From Alphaproteobacteria bacterium (lineage in GTDB: Bacteria; Myxococcota_A; UBA796; GCA-2862545), in the NCBI GenBank assembly GCA_020632925.1, contig JACKER010000015.1, forward strand, positions 1-64,000: 64,000 nucleotides of DNA, read 5' to 3'. Under the pieces are notes generated by a model. The model did not search any database and was not told the DNA's origin. It saw only the letters and a program-made list of their open reading frames with translations. Of this stretch, positions 18,660-25,782 are shown piece by piece. The position numbers were made by a program, and so were the translations under genes. The first letter of the stretch is position 1. The number at the start of each line of letters is the position of its first letter.

Positions 18660-19742
18660 TCAGGCCACGCCCAGCCGTCGCGCGCGCGCCATGATCTCGT
18701 CGGTCGCGCCATGGATGTCGGCCAGCAGCGCGGCGCGCATCCACATGCCGTTGCGGACCTGGCGCCAGACGACGAAGCCCGGGTGGGCCTCCCACTCGTC
18801 GGGCAGCTCGTTGACGCGCGGCAGGGGGTGCATGATCACGCAGTCCTCGCGCAGGTGGTGCCGCAGGTCCCAGGCGAGCACGAAGTCCTCGCTGGTCCCG
18901 AGCTTGCCCGCACCCGTGTCCCACTCCTGCTGCAGGCGCGTGACGTAGACGGCGTCGAGCTCCTTGCCAAGCGTCTGCACCGCCTTCGGGAGCGAGTCGT
19001 GCGTCACGAGCTCGATCCGCGCCCGCTCGAGCGCCTGGACCAGCGCCGGATCGGGGCCGTGCCCGGGGAAGCAGGCCACGTCGAGCCGCCGGACCTCGAA
19101 CCGCGTGAGCAATAGGGCCAGCGAGCGGGCGGCGCGGTTGCGACCGATGTCCCCGACGAGCAGCACCCGCTTGCCGTCCAGCCCGCCGCGCTCCGCGAAG
19201 CTGTACTGCAGGGTGTAGACGTCGAGCAGCGCCTGCGTCGGGTGCTCGGACTTGCCGCTGCCCGCCGAGACCACGGGGATCGGCCGCCGGGAGCGCCGCA
19301 GCGCCCAGGCCGCGCGGGTCGCGAAGTCGTCGTCGGGGTGCCGGCTGACGAGCAGGTCGTAGAAGGAGGACAGCGTGCGGACCGAGTCCTCCACGGTCTC
19401 GCCCTTCGCGAACGAGCTGGTCCGCAGGTCGCTGACGACCCGGACGGTGGCGCCGACCTTCTCGGCGGCGGCCACGAAACTCTCGTTCGTCCGCGTCGAC
19501 GGCTGGGCGAACAGGTTGAGGACCCGCTTGCCGGAGAGGATGGAGCGCAGGAACCCGACCCCGTCCCGGTGGCGATCCATCCGGCGGATCGCGGTCGCGG
19601 ACGCGGACAGCCGGACCAGGTCCACGCGGCTGAACTGCTGCGCGAAGAGTACGTATCGAGGGTGATCATCCTCGAACAGCAGGGATCGCCGTCGGTCGTC
19701 GTCCTCGACGGCCTCCCGGAACGCGTCGTAGGTGAGCAACAC
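18660..19742 (-). CDS. pyrB: Aspartate carbamoyltransferase
   Basis: A 360-residue transcarbamylase. It has the carbamoyl-phosphate loop S-T-R-T (82-85, in FAQPSTRTNESF), the H-P-T-Q-A-L-L-D motif and the second-substrate loop H-P-L-P-R-V-N-E-L of aspartate carbamoyltransferase rather than ornithine carbamoyltransferase. It catalyses the committed step of pyrimidine synthesis in the cytoplasm. It is about 50 residues longer than E. coli PyrB, mainly through an N-terminal extension (residues 1-60) rich in acidic and basic residues. The GTG at 19742 has a clear GGAGG five to six bases upstream. No pyrI or other pyr gene is next to it, so it seems to stand alone here. Confidence 0.85.
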   Translation of the reverse strand: MLLTYDAFREAVEDDDRRRSLLFEDDHPRYVLFAQQFSRVDLVRLSASATAIRRMDRHRDGVGFLRSILSGKRVLNLFAQPSTRTNESFVAAAEKVGATVRVVSDLRTSSFAKGETVEDSVRTLSSFYDLLVSRHPDDDFATRAAWALRRSRRPIPVVSAGSGKSEHPTQALLDVYTLQYSFAERGGLDGKRVLLVGDIGRNRAARSLALLLTRFEVRRLDVACFPGHGPDPALVQALERARIELVTHDSLPKAVQTLGKELDAVYVTRLQQEWDTGAGKLGTSEDFVLAWDLRHHLREDCVIMHPLPRVNELPDEWEAHPGFVVWRQVRNGMWMRAALLADIHGATDEIMARARRLGVA

Positions 19743-19790
19743 GGCCCCTCCGCGCTCCGTTGGTAGCGCGTGGGTCGTGGGAGGTCGAGG

Positions 19791-20441
19791 GTGCCCGAGC
19801 CGATCCGGTACCGACTGGCGCTGCGCACCGAGGTCGTGGGCGGCTGGCGCTTCGATCTGACGGCCATCGAGGACTTCGAGGCGGCGGTCAGCGAGCTCGC
19901 CGAGGCGATCGGCCGCGGCGCCGACGCGCGCTGGTTCGAGGAGCTCTGCCCGATGTTCGGGGTGATCTGGCCGTCGGCACGGGCGCTGGCGGAGCGCGCG
20001 ACCACGCTCCCGCTCCGGGGCCGCCGGGTGCTCGAGCTCGGCTGCGGGCTGGCGCTGCCGAGCCTCGTCGCGGCGCGCGCGGGCGCCCGGGTGGTGGCGA
20101 CCGACCAGCACCCCGACACGTGGACCTTCCTCGAGCAGAACCTGCAGCGCAACCGGCTGTCGCTGGACTACCGCTCGTTCGACTGGGCCGGTCCGCTGCC
20201 CGATGGCGTCGACGAGCGTGGCTTCGATCTGGTGATGGCGTCGGACGTGCTGTATGCGGCCACCATGCCCGAGCTGGTCGCCGCCAGCTTCGACCGGTTC
20301 CTCGCGCCGGACGGGGAGGGGTTGCTCGCGGACCCGGGGCGCCCGTGGCTCCAGGACTTCGCGGAGGCCGCTCGCGCGCGCGGCCTGCGGGTCGAGCTCG
20401 ACGCCGAGGGCGAGACCTGGCTGCTGTCGGTGCGGCGGTGA
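19791..20441 (+). CDS. Class I SAM methyltransferase (Methyltransf_16-like)
   Basis: A 216-residue methyltransferase. The SAM-binding motif is VLELGCGLALPSLVAA, followed by an acidic strand end (VVATDQHP) and FDLVMASDVLYA. The WPSARALAE segment before motif I is typical of the METTL21/Methyltransf_16 group, which mostly methylates protein lysines. The GTG at 19791 is chosen because GGAGG lies seven bases before it. Its stop overlaps the start of the nucleotidyltransferase gene (GTGA), so translation is probably coupled and the gene may be the first of the RiPP-like operon. Whether it acts on the peptide, on another protein or is just a neighbour is open. Confidence 0.7.
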   Translation: MPEPIRYRLALRTEVVGGWRFDLTAIEDFEAAVSELAEAIGRGADARWFEELCPMFGVIWPSARALAERATTLPLRGRRVLELGCGLALPSLVAARAGARVVATDQHPDTWTFLEQNLQRNRLSLDYRSFDWAGPLPDGVDERGFDLVMASDVLYAATMPELVAASFDRFLAPDGEGLLADPGRPWLQDFAEAARARGLRVELDAEGETWLLSVRR

Positions 20442-21697
20442 GCGCGGCCGACGGGCTCGTGCCGCCCGAGCACCCGCGCGCGCGGCTGCTGTTCGCGGCG
20501 CTGCGCGGGGATCCGGAGGTCGCCGGATGGGACCGGGAACGTTGGCGCGGCGCCTGCGAGATGGCGCTGCGGACCTTCTCGGCCCCGCTGCTCCACGCGG
20601 TCCTGGGGCGCTCCGGGCTCCTCGATCGCGCACCCGAGGAGGTCGCGGTGCGCCTCGCGCGGTCGCGGACGTGGAGCGCCGTCCGCTGGGAGCGACTGGC
20701 GGAGCAGTGTCGCGCGCTGGGGGAGGGGATGGAGGCCGCCGGCGTGCGCGCGGTCGTCCTCAAGGGCGCGCACACGGGCTGGCTGTACGCCGAGCGCGGG
20801 GCGCGCGGGACCGCGGACGTGGACCTGTTGGTCGCTCCCGACCGCGTGGAGGCGGCGAGCCGGGTGCTCCGCGACCTGGGCTACGAGGCGACGTCGTTCG
20901 AGGCCCACGACGATCACCGCCACCTCCCGCCCTTCGTGCTCGCCGACGGGCTGCCGATCGAGCTGCACCACACGCTGGCGCGCCGAGGGGAGCCGACCGC
21001 CTTCGCGGACGGCGTGGCGGAGCGCCTGGTCCCGCTGACGCAGGCGCCGGGCCTGTGGGTGATGGAGCGCACCGACGCGCTGCTCTACACGATCAAGCAC
21101 CTGGCCGCGCACCACCGCTTCGAGACCACCAACGGCATCGCCGGGCTGGCGGACATCGGCGTGCTCCTCGACGGGGTGGATCCCGCGACCCTGCTGGCCC
21201 GCGCGCAGGCGTGGGGGATCGCTCGCGCGACCACGCTGTCGCTCGCGCTGGCGCGGGACCTGCTCGGGGTCGGAGTCCCCGTGGAGCTGCTCCCGAGCGC
21301 GGGGGAGCTCGGTCTGCGGGAGGCCGAGGCCGCGGCGACCGCGACCCTGCTCCGCGGCGGCTGGTCGGCCACGACGCGGCCCCTGCAGCTGCCGGCGAGC
21401 GCCACGCTCGTCCCCGGGCTCCCCGTGAGCGGGCTGTCCGGTCCCCACCCGGTCCGCGGCGCGCTGATGTTCGTGGAGCACGCCACGCTGCCGCTCCTCG
21501 ACGACCTGCGCACCGAGTTCCCGCGGCTGGGACGCACCGCGCTCGCCCCGCTCGGGTACCCGCTGCACTGGGGACGGGTCGCCTGGCGCCACGCAGGCCT
21601 GGCCCGGCTCGCCTCGCCGGGCGTGCGCCGACGGCTGCGGGACGCGGTCGCGCGGGACCGGGACACCCTGGCGCCGTGGGTGGGGTCGTCGGGATAG
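20438..21697 (+). CDS. NTP_transf_5-type nucleotidyltransferase (RiPP-cluster type)
   Basis: A 419-residue protein of the 'uncharacterised nucleotidyltransferase' group. The core motif is VVLKGAHTGWLYAERGARGTADVDLLV: glycine loop plus the metal-binding D127-x-D129. A histidine-rich HDDHRHLPPF and an I-E-L-H-H follow. The second half is helical (KHLAAHHRFETTNG). Proteins of this family recur in lasso-peptide and related RiPP clusters beside HPr-kinase-like and B2 proteins, where they are proposed to tailor the peptide. The GTG start overlaps the preceding stop and the B2 gene begins 10 bp downstream. It is cytoplasmic. I infer a tailoring role from family and context; the substrate is unknown. 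Confidence 0.75.
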   Translation: MSAADGLVPPEHPRARLLFAALRGDPEVAGWDRERWRGACEMALRTFSAPLLHAVLGRSGLLDRAPEEVAVRLARSRTWSAVRWERLAEQCRALGEGMEAAGVRAVVLKGAHTGWLYAERGARGTADVDLLVAPDRVEAASRVLRDLGYEATSFEAHDDHRHLPPFVLADGLPIELHHTLARRGEPTAFADGVAERLVPLTQAPGLWVMERTDALLYTIKHLAAHHRFETTNGIAGLADIGVLLDGVDPATLLARAQAWGIARATTLSLALARDLLGVGVPVELLPSAGELGLREAEAAATATLLRGGWSATTRPLQLPASATLVPGLPVSGLSGPHPVRGALMFVEHATLPLLDDLRTEFPRLGRTALAPLGYPLHWGRVAWRHAGLARLASPGVRRRLRDAVARDRDTLAPWVGSSG

Positions 21698-21707
21698 GTG
21701 GGCCCCG

Positions 21708-22100
21708 ATGGCGCGCGCCGACTGGATGTTCGCCGCCCGGGTCGGGCTGGCCACGACCGCAGCCGCGGCGCTCCTCCGCGTCGCGGGGCTGCCTTCCGTG
21801 GTCCGTGTGATGGGTCGCCGCAGCGGTTGGCCCGCCGAGCTCCCCGATCCGGTGCGGATGGCCCGCATCACCGACCGCGTCCTGTCGCTCGACCTGGGAC
21901 CGCTGCGCCCCAACTGCGTCCTGCGCTCCCTGGTGCTCTACCGCTACCTGCCGCGCGACCGCACCGTGCTGCGCTTCGGGCTGCGTCCGGGGGTGCGCCC
22001 CGCGGACGGCCACGCGTGGATCGAGCGCGACGACCAACCGTTCGCCGAGCCGACCGATCCGCGCCCGATCTACGACGTCACCTGGTCCTGGCCCGCATGA
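21708..22100 (+). CDS. Lasso-type B2 protein (transglutaminase-like leader peptidase)
   Basis: A 130-residue protein of the lasso-peptide biosynthesis B2 family, a transglutaminase-like cysteine protease that cuts off the precursor's leader. The catalytic cysteine is in PNCVLRSLVLYRYL (C70) and the histidine in GHAWIE (H102), with acidic residues after it (ERDDQPF). In this family the protease needs a PqqD-like partner (B1/RRE) to bind the leader; a PqqD gene and a PqqD-fused kinase lie 2-4 kb downstream on the opposite strand. The ATG at 21708 has an AGGTGGG site. The stop overlaps the next start (ATGA). The Y-x-x-P leader motif expected for its substrate occurs in the small ORF at 23002. 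Confidence 0.85.
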   Translation: MARADWMFAARVGLATTAAAALLRVAGLPSVVRVMGRRSGWPAELPDPVRMARITDRVLSLDLGPLRPNCVLRSLVLYRYLPRDRTVLRFGLRPGVRPADGHAWIERDDQPFAEPTDPRPIYDVTWSWPA

Positions 22101-22909
22101 GCGCGCCCGACGTCCGGCTCTGGTACGCCTCCGACGCCGTCCTGCGCCGGATCCGCCCCACGCGCCTGCGCGTCGCCGCTCGCTCGGTGGTGGCGGGCGC
22201 GTGGATGGGGGCGGGCACCGACCGGTGGCGCGTCGAGGTCGACGAGGAGGCCTACGCGCGCCGCTACGCGTACCACGACTCCGACGAGCACAACCTCCGG
22301 GGCCTGTTCGCGTGGGAGGCGGAGGCGATCGCGGCTTCCTTCCCCACTGCGGGGCGCGTGCTCGTCACCAGCGCGGGCGGCGGTCGGGAGGTGATCGCGT
22401 TGCGCCGCATGGGGTACGACGTGGTCGGTACCGAGTGCCACCCGGTGTTGCGCGAACGCGCTCGTGAGTTGCTGTTGCGGCTAGCCACGGACGTTGGGGT
22501 GATGCCCGCCGAGCGCGACCGGGTGGGGAGCGTGGAGGGACCGTTCGATGCCGCCATCGTCGGCTGGGGGGCGTACACGTTCCTGCGTGGAACCGCCCGC
22601 AGGCGCGCCTTCCTGGCGGAGCTCGGGGCGTTGCTGACGCCGGGCGCGCCCGTGTTGCTCTCGTTCTTCGCGCGCGAGGGCGATCCCCGGCGCTTCCGCT
22701 GGCTCGCCGCCGTCGGCAACGCGGTCGGCGGCCTGCTCGGTCGCGAGCGGGTCGAGGTGGGCGACGTCCTCGACCCCACCTGGCAACACTACGTCGCTCG
22801 CGAGGAGCTCGATGCGGAGCTGGCCTCAGCGGGACTACGGCTCGAGCGATGGATCCCGCGACCGTACGCCCACGCGATCGCCCGCAGGCCGCTCGACTTG
22901 TCGAAGTGA
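22097..22909 (+). CDS. SAM-dependent methyltransferase in RiPP-like operon
   Basis: A 270-residue class I methyltransferase-like protein. Motif I is GRVLVTSAGGGREVIALRRMGYDVVGTECHP, in which the usual G-x-G-x-G has become S-A-G-G-G, still compatible with SAM binding. FDAAIVGWGAYTFL and a block resembling GALLTPGAPVLLSFF follow. Residues 150-270 have a weak helical cap. The ATG at 22097 overlaps the B2 stop (ATGA), so it is translationally coupled and likely serves the same pathway, perhaps by methylating the peptide. The substrate is unknown. Confidence 0.7.
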   Translation: MSAPDVRLWYASDAVLRRIRPTRLRVAARSVVAGAWMGAGTDRWRVEVDEEAYARRYAYHDSDEHNLRGLFAWEAEAIAASFPTAGRVLVTSAGGGREVIALRRMGYDVVGTECHPVLRERARELLLRLATDVGVMPAERDRVGSVEGPFDAAIVGWGAYTFLRGTARRRAFLAELGALLTPGAPVLLSFFAREGDPRRFRWLAAVGNAVGGLLGRERVEVGDVLDPTWQHYVAREELDAELASAGLRLERWIPRPYAHAIARRPLDLSK

Positions 22910-22948
22910 CGATCCCCGCATTCGTCACCGAAGCGTCCCTTGTCGAAG
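22897..22948. repeat. 10-bp direct repeat CTTGTCGAAG, 42 bp apart
   Basis: CTTGTCGAAG occurs at 22897-22906 and 22939-22948. The distance between copies is 42 bp, four helical turns, and the second copy overlaps the proposed -35 box. This spacing would let one regulator bind both copies on the same DNA face. It could also be chance, as the first copy is inside a coding region. Confidence 0.35.
22906..22928. promoter_or_regulatory. Inverted repeat overlapping the methyltransferase stop
   Basis: GTGACGA and TCGTCAC form a perfect 7-bp inverted repeat around a 9-base spacer, and the left arm contains the TGA stop of the methyltransferase gene. It sits 12 bp before the proposed -35 box of the precursor gene. 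It could be an operator or a weak transcript-end hairpin; there is no T-run. Confidence 0.4.
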
Positions 22949-22968
22949 ACGCGGCGACCCGGTAGGAT
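22940..22968 (+). promoter_or_regulatory. Putative sigma-70 promoter of the precursor gene
   Basis: TTGTCG (22940-22945) and TAGGAT (22963-22968) each match four of six bases of the -35 and -10 consensus and are separated by exactly 17 bp. A transcript starting near 22975 would have a leader of about 27 bases before the precursor ATG. Confidence 0.45.
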
Positions 22969-23001
22969 TCCCGTCCTGATTCACTTGCAGGGGTGGGTTT
23001 C

Positions 23002-23160
23002 ATGCAGCGAGAGGCGTTGTCCAAGCCGCCGGTCCAGGCGGAGGTCTCCAACGAGTCGGTGCGTCCGACCGAGCGTCGGCGCTTCGAGCGTCCGCGTCTG
23101 CGGCGCCTCGGGGCCCTCCCGGCCGTCACGACCGCCTTCGGCGGCAGCTTCAATCCGTGA
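23002..23160 (+). CDS. Putative RiPP precursor peptide with lasso-type leader
   Basis: A 52-residue ORF too short for most gene finders, with a GGGGTGGG ribosome binding site before ATG 23002. Residues 28-43 fit the lasso-leader consensus Y-x2-P-x-L-x3-G-x5-T with F in place of Y: F28, P31, L33, G37 and T43 are all at the right spacing. In lasso precursors that Thr is the penultimate leader residue. Cleavage there would leave a core of only eight residues, AFGGSFNP (or up to TTAFGGSFNP). It lacks any Asp or Glu at ring positions 7-9 and is too short to thread, so it cannot become a lasso peptide. Basic and proline residues dominate the leader. It has its own promoter candidate and lies between B2/methyltransferase genes and a lipoprotein gene that starts 14 bp later. 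Its role as a precursor is inference from motif and context. Confidence 0.7.
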   Translation: MQREALSKPPVQAEVSNESVRPTERRRFERPRLRRLGALPAVTTAFGGSFNP

Positions 23161-23174
23161 TCGGGGGTCACCAC

Positions 23175-24245
23175 ATGCGTACGATGCTTTCCGTCCTGGT
23201 GGCCGCTGCCGCGCTGGTGGCCTGTGGCGTCGAAGAGGGCGCCGACTCGAACGACCCGCGCCTGGTGGGCGACGGGGCCTACCTGCTCGACGGTGACATG
23301 CCGGCCGACGTCGACCTCGACGAGGCGCTGGCGATGGTGCCCCCGGGTGGCTTCGGGATCGTCGCCGACCCGCGCACCGGTGAGGTCGCGACCCTGGTGT
23401 CGTCGAGCTCCCCGCTGGCTCGCGACGCGAACGGCGAGTTCACCGTGTCCGTCGGCGCGACCTGCCCCGACTGCGGGGATCCCACCTGCGCGGTGACGAA
23501 CGACCGGACCCTCGAGATCACGCTGAACCACGCGAGCGGCAGCAACGGTGAGACCTTCACGGTCTCGACCGCGAGCGCGCAGAACTTCGTGAGCCCGACC
23601 TCTGGCTTCTCGCCGGACGCCTCGCCGAACGTCGGCGCCGACATGACGGTGTCGACGGTCGGGACGCTGCCGTCCTGCTCGACGTTCTCGTACTACTTCA
23701 ACGTCGTCGGTCCCGACGTTCCGGTCGAGACCATCCTGTTCTCCGAGTACGTCGAGGGCTCCTCCGGGAACAACAAGTTCGTGGAGGTCCAGAACACCGG
23801 CAACGTCGGCTTCGACCTGACGGGCTGCCAGATCCGGCTGTACAGCAACGGCGCCGCCGCCCCGAGCGCGACCTTCACGCTCAACTCGACCACGCTGGCC
23901 GTGGGTGACGTGTACCTGCTCTGCCACAGCGGCGCTTCGTTCGTCCCCGGCGGCGCTTGTGACCAGAGCTCGGGCTCGCTGTCCTTCAACGGCGACGACG
24001 CGCTGGACCTGGTCTGCGGCGCCACCACGTACGACATCATCGGTCAGATCGGCAACCGTCCGTCGCCGAACCCCCCTGGTTGGGGCGCGCTGCCGTTGGC
24101 GACCGCGGATTCCAGCATCAAGCGGGACTGCGCGATCACGGTCGGCGACACCAACGGTGCGGATGCGTTCGACCCCGCGGACGAGTGGGTCGCTCAGACC
24201 CAGAACGACGTGTCGAACCTGGGCATCGCGAACACCTGCCCCTGA
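23175..24245 (+). CDS. Lipoprotein with lamin-tail domain
   Basis: A 356-residue lipoprotein (ATG 23175; an in-frame GTG at 23157 overlaps the precursor stop). The lipobox is A-L-V-A-C. Residues 20-190 are Ser/Thr/Asp-rich with two C-x-x-C-like pairs (CPDCGDPTC). Residues 190-300 form a lamin-tail (LTD) domain: ILFSEYVEGSSGNNKFVEVQN, then GCQIRLYSNG and DVYLLCHSG. LTD domains in bacteria occur on exported proteins and probably bind other surface proteins or nucleic acid. It begins 14 bp after the precursor peptide and is most likely on the same transcript, so it may display, bind or receive the modified peptide; that is inference. The stop codon shares the palindrome TGATCA with the opposing pqqD-like gene. 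Confidence 0.8.
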   Translation: MRTMLSVLVAAAALVACGVEEGADSNDPRLVGDGAYLLDGDMPADVDLDEALAMVPPGGFGIVADPRTGEVATLVSSSSPLARDANGEFTVSVGATCPDCGDPTCAVTNDRTLEITLNHASGSNGETFTVSTASAQNFVSPTSGFSPDASPNVGADMTVSTVGTLPSCSTFSYYFNVVGPDVPVETILFSEYVEGSSGNNKFVEVQNTGNVGFDLTGCQIRLYSNGAAAPSATFTLNSTTLAVGDVYLLCHSGASFVPGGACDQSSGSLSFNGDDALDLVCGATTYDIIGQIGNRPSPNPPGWGALPLATADSSIKRDCAITVGDTNGADAFDPADEWVAQTQNDVSNLGIANTCP

Positions 24246-24557
24246 TCAGCGACCGAGGAGCCGGCGGCGCCAGCGATCGCGCCGTCGCTCCCCGTCGAGC
24301 ACGACCAGCCCCTCGCGGAGCAACGCCGTGAGGAGCTCGTCGACGACCTCCTCCGCTTCGCCGCGCTCGATGCCGTAGACATCGATCAGCCGGCTGGCCA
24401 GGTGGTCGGCTTCCACGCCGTCCTCCAGCGCATCCCAGACGGTGCGCGCGGAGCCGTTGAGCTCGAAGTACTGCTGGGTGTCGAGGTGCAGCGCGATCGC
24501 GCCGTCCCCCTCACCGCGGAGCACGACCCGCGGGTGGCGGCGCCAGGTCGCGCTCAC
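24246..24557 (-). CDS. PqqD-family peptide chaperone (RiPP recognition element)
   Basis: A 103-residue PqqD-like winged-helix protein. It has the early beta strands (IALHLDTQQYFELN), the L-N-G-S-A-R-T-V-W-D-A-L signature and a last helix E-E-V-V-D-E-L-L-T-A-L-L-R-E-G-L, then a basic tail. Such domains bind RiPP leader peptides and present them to the modifying enzymes; in lasso systems the equivalent is B1. The GTG start overlaps the stop of the kinase gene (GTGA), so the two are coupled. The likely ligand is the leader of the peptide at 23002. Confidence 0.85.
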   Translation of the reverse strand: MSATWRRHPRVVLRGEGDGAIALHLDTQQYFELNGSARTVWDALEDGVEADHLASRLIDVYGIERGEAEEVVDELLTALLREGLVVLDGERRRDRWRRRLLGR

Positions 24558-25780
24558 GGCGCACCCCGCTCGATGCCCGCCTCGCGCAGCTCTTCGGCGA
24601 ACGTGGTCACCGCCGCCGCGACCTCGTCACGGGGGGCGCCGCTCTCCGCGGTCAGCGCGTCCACCGCAGCCTCCAGGCCCTCGCCGAGCGCCTCCCACAC
24701 CCGCGCACCCTGCGGATCGAGCGCGATGGGCGCCAGATCGTCCGGGTGCAGCACGACGCCGGATCCGTCCGGGAGGCGGGTGTACGGAGCTCCCGCTGGG
24801 CTCGGTGCCGCGCGAGGTCCGAGGCCCTCGGGGCGCTCCGGGCTGGCACGGGTCGGTCGCGAAGCAGCCAGCAGGGCGCGCAGCTCGTCCGCCACGCGCG
24901 CCGGATCGGTCCGCACGTCCGTCCCGAGCCTCGCCCGGTAGGCCCGCACCTGTCCCACCAGCACGCCCAGCACGGCCAGGTGCGTGCCGGCGTCGCGCCG
25001 ATCGAGCTCGGGCAGGCGGCTCTCGGCGCACAGCGCCCAGCAGGCGTCCACGGGCGACAGCGGCTCGAAGGTGGTCCGCGGCTCGTGGGACAGCTCGGGG
25101 ATCAGCAGGAGCACCGGGTCGCAGGAGGCGCGCCGTCGCACGCCCGCCACGACCAGCTCCTGCTTGGTGCCCTCGAGCAGCGGGCAGGGCACGAAGGTGC
25201 CGTCCACGTCGGGGTGGTCGGCCGGATCGAGGTGGATGCCGCGCCGCAGGGCGAGGGCGTGCACGTGGCCCGTGTCGGTCGCGAGGAGCACCGAGTCGTC
25301 GGACACGAGCTCCAGCCCCTGCCGCGCGAGCGCGAGCGTCAGCGTCGACTTCCCGGTCCCCGACGGCCCAACGATCAGCGCGCCGGCTTCGCCCTCGGCC
25401 ACGCACGCCGCGTGCAGCGCGTACCCCCCGCGGAGGCGGAGCTGGTGGAACAGGACGGCGGTGAACACGGGGATGGGGACCATGTCGCCACGGACGACCC
25501 AGGTGCGGCTGCGCACGCCGTCCACGTCGATCCAGGCCACGGCGGCAGCCGACGCGAGCCACAGGCCGTGGTCGTCCCGCGTCACCGTGAGGTCGAGGTG
25601 GTGCGCCGTGACCTCGCCGGCGGGTGTCGGTGCCGCGTCGGCGTCGAACGTGACGTGCAGGTCGGGACGGGCGTCGGGCGCGGGCGTCGCGCCGAAGTGC
25701 GCCAGGATCTCGGTGGCACGCGCGACACTGGCGGGTGCTCCGTCGAGCCGCAGCCCCAGTCCGTGCAGCGCGAACACCAT
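24554..25780 (-). CDS. HPr-kinase-like protein fused to a PqqD-like domain
   Basis: A 408-residue two-domain protein. Residues 100-320 are an HprK-type kinase: H123 in GGYALHAACV, Walker loop GPSGTGKS (138-145) and the S-D-D motif (160-162, LVSDDSVLLA). Residues 335-405 are a second PqqD-like leader-binding domain (VVLHPDDLAPIALDPQGARVWEAL in two parts). Kinases of this type phosphorylate a serine of lasso peptides such as paeninodin; the core here has one Ser in G-G-S-F-N-P. A fused recognition domain would bring the kinase its own substrate. ATG 25780 is 2 bp after the upstream lipoprotein stop (TGACGATG) and has no clear ribosome site, so translation probably depends on coupling. Confidence 0.8.
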   Translation of the reverse strand: MVFALHGLGLRLDGAPASVARATEILAHFGATPAPDARPDLHVTFDADAAPTPAGEVTAHHLDLTVTRDDHGLWLASAAAVAWIDVDGVRSRTWVVRGDMVPIPVFTAVLFHQLRLRGGYALHAACVAEGEAGALIVGPSGTGKSTLTLALARQGLELVSDDSVLLATDTGHVHALALRRGIHLDPADHPDVDGTFVPCPLLEGTKQELVVAGVRRRASCDPVLLLIPELSHEPRTTFEPLSPVDACWALCAESRLPELDRRDAGTHLAVLGVLVGQVRAYRARLGTDVRTDPARVADELRALLAASRPTRASPERPEGLGPRAAPSPAGAPYTRLPDGSGVVLHPDDLAPIALDPQGARVWEALGEGLEAAVDALTAESGAPRDEVAAAVTTFAEELREAGIERGAP

Positions 25781-25782
25781 CG

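Noticed and set aside
23002..23160. Calling the small peptide a lasso peptide
   Set aside because: The core after the conserved Thr is 8-10 residues without Asp/Glu at positions 7-9, and no lasso cyclase is present.
23157..23177. GTG at 23157 as the start of the LTD lipoprotein
   Set aside because: ATG 23175 gives a compact lipoprotein signal and has a G-rich site at better distance; the GTG adds only six residues and overlaps the precursor stop.
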